A DNA stretch of 37,378 nucleotides. Origin: Bacillota bacterium. GTDB lineage: Bacteria > Bacillota > Bacilli > Desulfuribacillales > Desulfuribacillaceae. The stretch is from contig JAEWFW010000030.1 in the NCBI GenBank assembly GCA_023388635.1, positions 1 through 37,378 on the forward strand. Reading direction: 5' to 3'. Of the stretch, positions 32,397 through 37,378 are shown in pieces. Position 1 is the first letter of the stretch; each line of letters starts with the position of its first letter. Position numbers and translations under genes: made by a program. The notes under the pieces were generated by a model. That model had not been told where the DNA came from, ran no database searches, and saw only the letters and a program-made list of their open reading frames with translations.

Positions 32397-33422
32397 GTGC
32401 TAAAAGGTAAGTGCAAGTTAGGATTGATTATGGTTGCCGTTTTGTCTATGCTTTTGGCAGCATGCGGTGGGACGATTACGAAGCAAGAAGATGTGCTGGC
32501 TGAGTTGGATAAAATTACGCAGGAAATTAATAGTTATCACTTGAATGCGGAATTAATGGTTGATCATGAGGGAATGGCGCAGACGTATTATGTCGAAGTT
32601 TGGTTCCAAAAACCGGAATTGTACAAAGTGGCATTGAAGAACGACAGCCGAGAAGTTTCACAGATTATTATTAAAAATGATGATGGCGTACATGTCGTCA
32701 ATCCGTATATGAACAAGGTGTTTAAATTCAGTAAAGATTGGCCCCATGCCTCAGGACAATTGTATTTGTATCAGACGCTGTTAGGTAATATTCTGCAGGC
32801 AGATACGCTGCAATATGAATACAAAGACGACGTGTATGTATTCACCTATGATGTGCAGAACGGTCAGCATGTAGCGAAACAAGAAGTAATTCTCGGGGAA
32901 GGTTTCTATCCGAAATCCGCATCGATGACAGATGAAGGGCAAACAGTCAAAATTAACGTAACATTTGAGAATTTCGAAGCGAATGTCGATATTGCAGAGA
33001 CAGAATTTGTCGTCGATGAGCAATTGAAGAGTAATGCTAATACAGGGGAAGACGCTACGGCGGCATCAGCCGTTATGCAACAGGAATTCACACCGATGCA
33101 ACCGGAATATGTGCCTTCCGGAATGAATTTACAGTCCGTAAGTGTTTTAAAGGAGAAGGATGAAAATTATGCCGTATTGCAATATATGAGCGGCAATGAA
33201 AACTTCACATTAATTCAAAAACCGGACACAACAGAGGTAGGTACGATTGCAAAACTTGACGGAGAGCTCGTGGAGATCTATGGGAATGTGGCTCTGCTAA
33301 GTGGTGGATCAGCACCAACACTGCAATGGTACGCAAACGGAGTTGAATTTACGTTATCGGGGAATATTCCGATTCAAGAAATGGAAAAAATAGCGGCTAC
33401 AGTATACAGTCCGATAAAATAG
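32397..33422 (+). CDS. LolA-like lipoprotein, YdcC-type
   Basis: 341 aa with a lipoprotein signal: basic N-terminus, hydrophobic core (LIMVAVLSMLLAAC), lipobox LAAC with acylated Cys23. The body has a LolA-like fold pattern (TYYVEVWFQKPELYKV, KVFKFSKDWP). In Bacillota this membrane-anchored family (YdcC/YhcN-type neighbours) is linked to spore formation or germination; the ligand is unknown. GTG start, SD GAGGAG. It ends the acpS operon, closed by a strong terminator. Confidence 0.85.
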   Translation: MLKGKCKLGLIMVAVLSMLLAACGGTITKQEDVLAELDKITQEINSYHLNAELMVDHEGMAQTYYVEVWFQKPELYKVALKNDSREVSQIIIKNDDGVHVVNPYMNKVFKFSKDWPHASGQLYLYQTLLGNILQADTLQYEYKDDVYVFTYDVQNGQHVAKQEVILGEGFYPKSASMTDEGQTVKINVTFENFEANVDIAETEFVVDEQLKSNANTGEDATAASAVMQQEFTPMQPEYVPSGMNLQSVSVLKEKDENYAVLQYMSGNENFTLIQKPDTTEVGTIAKLDGELVEIYGNVALLSGGSAPTLQWYANGVEFTLSGNIPIQEMEKIAATVYSPIK

Positions 33423-33435
33423 ATGTCGATCGATT

Positions 33436-33461
33436 AAATGAGGCAAATGCCTCATTTTTTT
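33436..33461 (+). terminator. Intrinsic terminator of the acpS-nnr-lolA operon
   Basis: AAATGAGGC (33436-33444), AAAT loop, GCCTCATTT (33449-33457), then T's. It separates this operon from alr. Confidence 0.93.
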
Positions 33462-33541
33462 GTATAAAAATGAGCATGTACGGGTGCTGTATTCAATAGT
33501 ATAATAGTGGAGACGAGATGAAAATGAGGTGACAATTAATT

Positions 33542-34684
33542 ATGAAGCAAACGCAGCAAACAATATATCGCCCTACAAGGGTAGAAATTAACTTGGACTG
33601 TATTCGGCATAATTATAACGTATTCCAAAAATGGGTGGGTGACCATACTGTCGTTATGCCAGTCATTAAAGCGAATGCTTACGGACATGGAGCGATTGCA
33701 GTCGCCAATGCAGTGATCGAAGAAGGCGCTAAATATTTAGCGGTCGCCACGTTGGAAGAGGCTATAGAGCTGCGGATGGCGGGAATTGATATCCCTGTGC
33801 TCGTTTTTGGTTTTGTGCCGAAAGATGCGTTGGGTGTGGTCGTTGATCATCAGTTGACAATGACCGTGTTTGATGCCGATCTCATTGAAGAATTGAATAG
33901 ACAAGCAGAAAAGCGTGGGGAAATTGCCAAAATCCATGTGAAAGTAGATACTGGCATGGGCAGAGTCGGTATCAGAAATACAGCACAATTGGAAAACATA
34001 CAGCGAAAAGTTGGGGAATCAAAGTATGTGCATTTGGAGGCGATGTACACACACTTTGCCGGTGCTGATAGTGTAGATAAATTATATACGAATCAGCAGT
34101 ACGAAAAGTTTCAAAAATTCATGGAAGTCGCATGCCACTTTTCTCCAGTGCCGAAATTTTATTTATCCAATAGCGCGGGAGCGATTGATATACCTGAGTT
34201 TTCCCATGATTTCGTGCGTGTAGGCATTTCTTTATATGGGCTGTACCCTTCCAATGAGGTATCGCGTGAAAATGTCATTTTACGTCCGGCAATGGAATTT
34301 AAAACGGCTATCGTCCATATGAAAGATGTGGAAGAGGACGAATGTATTGGATACGGTATGACGTATCGGACGAAACGCAAATCGAGAATTGCCACGCTGC
34401 CTGTCGGATATGCGGACGGACTTAATCGCTTACTTTCTAATAAAGGGTATATGCTGGTTCGGGGGGAACGCGCACCGATTGTCGGACGCGTATGTATGGA
34501 CCAGACAATGATTGATGTGACGGATATACCAGAGGCTGCATTGCATGATGAAGTTGTCATTTTTGGAACGCAAAATGGCAACAGCATTGCGATTGAAGAG
34601 GTGGCAGCCTTAGTAGGTACGATTAATTATGAAATTTTATGCAGCATCAGCAGCCGTGTACCGCGTCAATATACGACTATGTAA
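33542..34684 (+). CDS. alr: Alanine racemase
   Basis: 380 aa, usual length. The PLP-binding Lys43 lies in IKANAYGHG; the second catalytic Tyr in GYGMTYR; VGRVCMDQTMID is a conserved late motif. It interconverts L- and D-alanine for peptidoglycan precursors. The ATG has SD GAGGTGAC, 8 bases upstream. A TATAAT at 33500-33505 lacks a good -35; the gene is separated from the upstream operon by a terminator. Spore-formers often have a second alr, which cannot be checked here. Confidence 0.95.
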   Translation: MKQTQQTIYRPTRVEINLDCIRHNYNVFQKWVGDHTVVMPVIKANAYGHGAIAVANAVIEEGAKYLAVATLEEAIELRMAGIDIPVLVFGFVPKDALGVVVDHQLTMTVFDADLIEELNRQAEKRGEIAKIHVKVDTGMGRVGIRNTAQLENIQRKVGESKYVHLEAMYTHFAGADSVDKLYTNQQYEKFQKFMEVACHFSPVPKFYLSNSAGAIDIPEFSHDFVRVGISLYGLYPSNEVSRENVILRPAMEFKTAIVHMKDVEEDECIGYGMTYRTKRKSRIATLPVGYADGLNRLLSNKGYMLVRGERAPIVGRVCMDQTMIDVTDIPEAALHDEVVIFGTQNGNSIAIEEVAALVGTINYEILCSISSRVPRQYTTM

Positions 34685-34899
34685 GTTTTACCTAGAAACT
34701 TTTGTCTTGTATGCGAGTCTAAAACTATGTGAGAGTAGAGACTGTAAAAATAGCATAAAATAACAGCAGGGAAATATATTTTTTTAGCGAAGCTAATATA
34801 ACTGTATATTTTTCAATAAATAACCGCATACTGAGGATATACTAAAATAGTGTAGATGAATTGTATGATAGAAAACGGGGTCTTGGTGGGGGTGTATCT

Positions 34900-35172
34900 G
34901 TGGTAAACACAAAGCGAATTATGATCAGCATACCGACTAATTTACTACAAGAGGTGGACGGTGTTGTCGAGACAGAGAACACGAATCGTAGTGAAATTAT
35001 TCGTAATGCAATGAAATTATATTTAAGTGAGCGGAAAAAGCGTCATATCCGTGAAACGATGCAAAGGGGTTATATTGAAATGGCTGATATCAATTTGAAT
35101 ATCGCTGTCGAAGCATCGTATGCGGAAGAGGAAGCGGAAGAAACCCTTGAAAAATTAGTAAGCGGAGTGTAA
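34900..35172 (+). CDS. ndoAI: Antitoxin EndoAI (MazE-like, ribbon-helix-helix)
   Basis: GTG 34900 is chosen (SD GGTGGGGG, family length 90 aa) over the 34861 start. The N-terminal ribbon-helix-helix KRIMISIPTNLLQEVD-NRSEIIRNAMKLYLSE (about residues 5-42) binds DNA and the C-terminal acidic tail (EASYAEEEAEETLEKLV) wraps the toxin. It neutralises the EndoA RNase. It lies 7 bases from ndoA, and downstream of alr as in Bacillus subtilis. A TATACT at 34838-34843 may serve as -10. Confidence 0.93.
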   Translation: MVNTKRIMISIPTNLLQEVDGVVETENTNRSEIIRNAMKLYLSERKKRHIRETMQRGYIEMADINLNIAVEASYAEEEAEETLEKLVSGV

Positions 35173-35179
35173 TGTCCGT

Positions 35180-35530
35180 ATGATGATAAAACGCGGCGAT
35201 GTATTCTATGCTGATTTGTCACCAGTCGTTGGATCCGAGCAAGGCGGCATTCGCCCTGTCTTGATTCTGCAAAATGATATAGGGAATAAGTACAGTCCGA
35301 CCGTGATTATTGCTGCCATTACAGCGCAGATACAGAAGGCAAAAATTCCAACCCATGTGGAAGTCAATGCGGAATCATTCGGTCTTGAAAGAAATTCGGT
35401 CATCTTGTTGGAACAGATACGCACGATTGATAAGCAGCGATTGACAGACAAGATTACCCATTTAAGCGATGAACTGATGGAACAGGTGAAAGAAGCGATT
35501 AACATCAGTTTGGGACTAATTGAATTTTAG
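35180..35530 (+). CDS. ndoA: Toxin EndoA, MazF-type mRNA endoribonuclease
   Basis: 116 aa. Typical MazF/PemK sequence: IKRGDVFYADLSPVVGSEQG near the N-terminus (the Arg and GSEQ are active-site elements), RPVLILQND, and a final EAINISLGL. It cuts mRNA at short sequence motifs (UACAU in Bacillus) under stress; kept inactive by the adjacent antitoxin. ATG 35180 or 35183; the SD (GGAG) is rather distant. Terminated at 35539. Confidence 0.95.
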   Translation: MMIKRGDVFYADLSPVVGSEQGGIRPVLILQNDIGNKYSPTVIIAAITAQIQKAKIPTHVEVNAESFGLERNSVILLEQIRTIDKQRLTDKITHLSDELMEQVKEAINISLGLIEF

Positions 35531-35538
35531 AGAGGGCT

Positions 35539-35569
35539 CTCTATAGAACTTTTTATAGAGGGTTTTTTT
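35539..35569 (+). terminator. Intrinsic terminator of the ndoAI-ndoA operon
   Basis: CTCTATA (35539-35545), 8-base loop, TATAGAG (35554-35560), GG, then seven T's. Confidence 0.9.
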
Positions 35570-35669
35570 GTTGATAGTGAATTCAGTCCTAAGCACATAT
35601 GAGGATTGTCAATTACGGCTTTAGAAGGTAAAATAAAAGAGTATACCAAAATCGAAAGGAATCGGTACT

Positions 35670-36458
35670 ATGGTAACTTTGATATTAGGACTTTCTTTGC
35701 TCGTAGCGTTTCTGAGCACAGTTATGACAATTGGCAATGCATTAAATAAAACAGATATGGCGAAATTTTGGGCACTGTTATCTACAGTAGCCATGTTTAT
35801 CACGACGTTTATTTTTATTGTAGATACATACGACTTGTTAGGGATTAAGAAAGCAGCTGCAGGAGAAGACGCTATTCCCGTAGCTGAGCAACCGGCTCCG
35901 CAATTAAACAAGGAGCATCAGTCGGGGAGCGGATATGATGTGCAATCGCTACAGTATTTACAAGAGCAAGCAGGTACATATGTCTATGATTCGGAAGTGG
36001 CACGTATTCTATTGCTTGATTTACTGGCAAAGCGCTTTACCGGTGATTTGTCAGGATTGACGGCATCACAGAAGCAATGGTTAATACAGCACAAGCATTT
36101 ATATCCGGCAGATACGGAACAAGCGCTGACGGAAATTAAGCGTGTTGCTATGGAGTCTGTGACGCAAGAGCAATTAAGAGAGAATGTAGACGATTACAAG
36201 CAGACGGTGATAAAAGGGCAAGGGGTCGTGCTGGAAGTTGTGGCGCCGACCAATGATGCCGTCGTACAAGATATGCAAATCCAAATATTGACGGAAGATA
36301 AAAGCGTATATGTTCTATATTACCCGGCGGTGACCGAACTGAAAGTAGGAGACTCTGTTCAATTTTACGGAACGCCTGTAGCAAAAAGCAACATGAACAG
36401 CGCGACATTTGGCACAGTGAGTACGATACTGTTCTATACAAATTTCATTATGAAGTGA
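35670..36458 (+). CDS. Membrane-anchored hypothetical protein (262 aa)
   Basis: Two N-terminal membrane helices (LILGLSLLVAFLSTVMTI and FWALLSTVAMFITTFIFIV), a Pro/Gln-rich linker (about 68-90), a helical region (DLLAKRFTGDLSGLTASQKQW), and a C-terminal beta-rich segment from about 180 (GQGVVLEVVAPTND, VYVLYYPAVTELKVGDSVQFYGTP) that looks like an OB-fold. The linker puts the soluble part on one side of the membrane, most likely outside or cytoplasmic depending on topology. I do not recognise the family. The SD is AAAGGAA. It lies between the toxin operon and the amidotransferase and has no obvious link to either. Confidence 0.7.
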   Translation: MVTLILGLSLLVAFLSTVMTIGNALNKTDMAKFWALLSTVAMFITTFIFIVDTYDLLGIKKAAAGEDAIPVAEQPAPQLNKEHQSGSGYDVQSLQYLQEQAGTYVYDSEVARILLLDLLAKRFTGDLSGLTASQKQWLIQHKHLYPADTEQALTEIKRVAMESVTQEQLRENVDDYKQTVIKGQGVVLEVVAPTNDAVVQDMQIQILTEDKSVYVLYYPAVTELKVGDSVQFYGTPVAKSNMNSATFGTVSTILFYTNFIMK

Positions 36459-36464
36459 ACGATT

Positions 36465-36515
36465 CCCCCTGATTGCTAATATCCTAATCATATATGGATA
36501 TCAGAAATGAGGGGG
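36465..36515 (+). promoter_or_regulatory. Hairpin sequestering the SD of the amidotransferase gene
   Basis: CCCCCT (36465-36470) pairs with AGGGGG (36510-36515), which is the SD of the 36523 gene; an inner stem ATATCC (36479-36484) / GGATAT (36496-36501) stabilises it. Translation would be low unless the helix opens. Without a T run it is not a good terminator. Confidence 0.5.
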
Positions 36516-36522
36516 TTATTGA

Positions 36523-37227
36523 TTGCGCCCGAGAATTGCAATTACAGGAGTCTTGACAGAAACAAAGTTCAGTTTTGCTACGCAAATCAGCCAAGCGTAT
36601 ACGGAAGGGATTATTCAAGCGGGGGGAACCCCGGTGCTTTTGCCACTGACATCAGCGGAAGTTGATGAACAGTGGCTTGCAGGTATCAACGGTTTGTTGT
36701 TGAGCGGAGGCGAAGATGTCGACCCAGTTCACTACGGCGAGAACCCCCATGTGAAACAAGGGCGGATTTCGCCGGAAAGGGATATGCAGGAACTGAAATT
36801 GATTGCGATTGCCGAGCAGAAGAAACTGCCAATCCTTGCGATATGCAGAGGGCTGCAAATTCTCAATATCGCCCATGGCGGAACGCTGTATCAAGATATT
36901 TACAGTCAAATGCACGGCGTGATGAAACACAGTCAGAATGCGCCGCGTTGGTATGGAACGCACCGGATCACTTTGGATCGGCACAGTCGCTTGTATGAGA
37001 TATTTGGTAAGCAGAATATTCATGTCAATAGCTACCATCACCAGGCGGTTGATACGATAGCAGAAGGTTTTAAAGCGGTGGCTTGGGCGGATGATGGAGT
37101 CGTTGAAGCGATTGAAAAAATTGGTGAACCGTTCGCCGTGGCCGTCCAGTGGCATCCCGAAGAAATGTGGAAGACCGACGCCCTGCAAATGGCACTGTTC
37201 CGAAAGTTTGTTGAGGCATGTCGGTAA
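36523..37227 (+). CDS. Class I glutamine amidotransferase, gamma-glutamyl-GABA hydrolase-like
   Basis: TTG start, SD GAGGGGG. 234 aa. The peptidase C26 (PuuD-like) set is visible: SGGEDVDP early (61-68), nucleophile Cys108 in ICRGLQILN, and the His-Glu pair in VQWHPEEM near 214-218. Members hydrolyse gamma-glutamyl amides such as gamma-glutamyl-GABA in polyamine breakdown; without other puu genes nearby the substrate is uncertain. A strong hairpin lies 27 bases downstream. Confidence 0.88.
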   Translation: MRPRIAITGVLTETKFSFATQISQAYTEGIIQAGGTPVLLPLTSAEVDEQWLAGINGLLLSGGEDVDPVHYGENPHVKQGRISPERDMQELKLIAIAEQKKLPILAICRGLQILNIAHGGTLYQDIYSQMHGVMKHSQNAPRWYGTHRITLDRHSRLYEIFGKQNIHVNSYHHQAVDTIAEGFKAVAWADDGVVEAIEKIGEPFAVAVQWHPEEMWKTDALQMALFRKFVEACR

Positions 37228-37253
37228 TCCATGCATTTCCAGAAGGAAAATAA

Positions 37254-37378
37254 GGGGCTGTCCAGAAAGTCAGTGAAAACTGACTGAACTGGTCAGCCTC
37301 TTTTTTAGTTGAATATGAAAAAAGTACACAAAAAAACCGTCGTTTCCTGTAAAATGAAAGTTACGACACAACCATTTC
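37254..37378 (+). mobile_element. Probable insertion-sequence end (or strong terminator) at the right edge
   Basis: GGGGCTGTCCAG (37254-37265) pairs with CTGGTCAGCCTC (37289-37300) with one mismatch and one G-T pair; inside is AGTCAGT-GAAA-ACTGACT (37268-37285), and six T's follow. This can terminate transcription of the upstream gene. The GGGGCTGTCC start and the AT-rich stretch beyond, with a TGTAAAAT box near 37350, resemble ends of IS1182-type elements as I remember them; the transposase would lie outside the window. Confidence 0.4.

Overview
The window looks like chromosome of a spore-forming, low-to-moderate GC Bacillota (Bacillales-type). The signs are strong purine-rich Shine-Dalgarno (SD) sites, frequent GTG/TTG starts, a Spo0E-like small protein, YtxG/YtxH and YyaL homologues, and an acpS - (nnr) - ydcC/lolA-like - alr - ndoAI - ndoA block. 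That block follows the gene order around the Bacillus alanine racemase locus, with a NAD(P)HX repair gene inserted. The species cannot be fixed from sequence alone.

Layout. 1-430: small genes at the window edge, one Spo0E-like. 600-3250: the least familiar unit, a strong promoter with an operator-like palindrome, a highly structured 5' leader, a DGQHR/DndB-like gene and a gene resembling a tyrosine recombinase without catalytic residues (MrpR/YopR-like). 3350-4920: an orphan 134-aa gene and, convergent to it, a SEC-C/methyltransferase fusion. 5.0-7.2 kb: azlCD branched-chain amino acid exporter with a divergent LysR regulator. 7.3-8.0 kb: a decayed RhuM gene. 8.1-12.9 kb: DUF485 protein, ActP-type sodium:solute symporter, CNBD-CBS-nucleotidyltransferase signalling protein and DnaQ-like exonuclease. 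13.0-15.4 kb: TetR regulator and 14-helix drug efflux pump, with three evenly spaced operator-like palindromes between them.

15.4-20.8 kb is a worn zone. It holds an intact Fpg-type DNA glycosylase, then a frameshifted NAD-binding oxidoreductase, a retropepsin remnant, a DUF2971 remnant between 40-bp imperfect direct repeats, and a YyaL gene interrupted next to its CxxC motif by 21 extra bases carrying two in-frame stops.

21.0-30.1 kb: bacteriohemerythrin, a Cys-rich mini-protein, patatin phospholipase, ytxHG, a LytS/LytTR two-component pair, sfsA, a chemoreceptor fused to a hemerythrin domain, a nitroreductase and an XRE regulator preceded by a possible Cys-rich leader peptide. 30.3-35.6 kb: the acpS-nnr-lolA-like / alr / ndoAI-ndoA housekeeping block. 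35.6-37.2 kb: an unknown membrane protein and a class I glutamine amidotransferase whose SD is paired in a hairpin. The right edge (37254 onward) looks like the end of an insertion sequence.

Most genes appear independently controlled, and several have recognisable promoters and intrinsic terminators. Two hemerythrin proteins, the nitroreductase and YyaL suggest oxygen/redox handling as a loose theme in 18.7-29.3 kb. The best candidate for something undescribed is the 604-3251 unit: a dead recombinase-type repressor, a DndB-like partner and an SD-sequestering RNA leader in one transcript.
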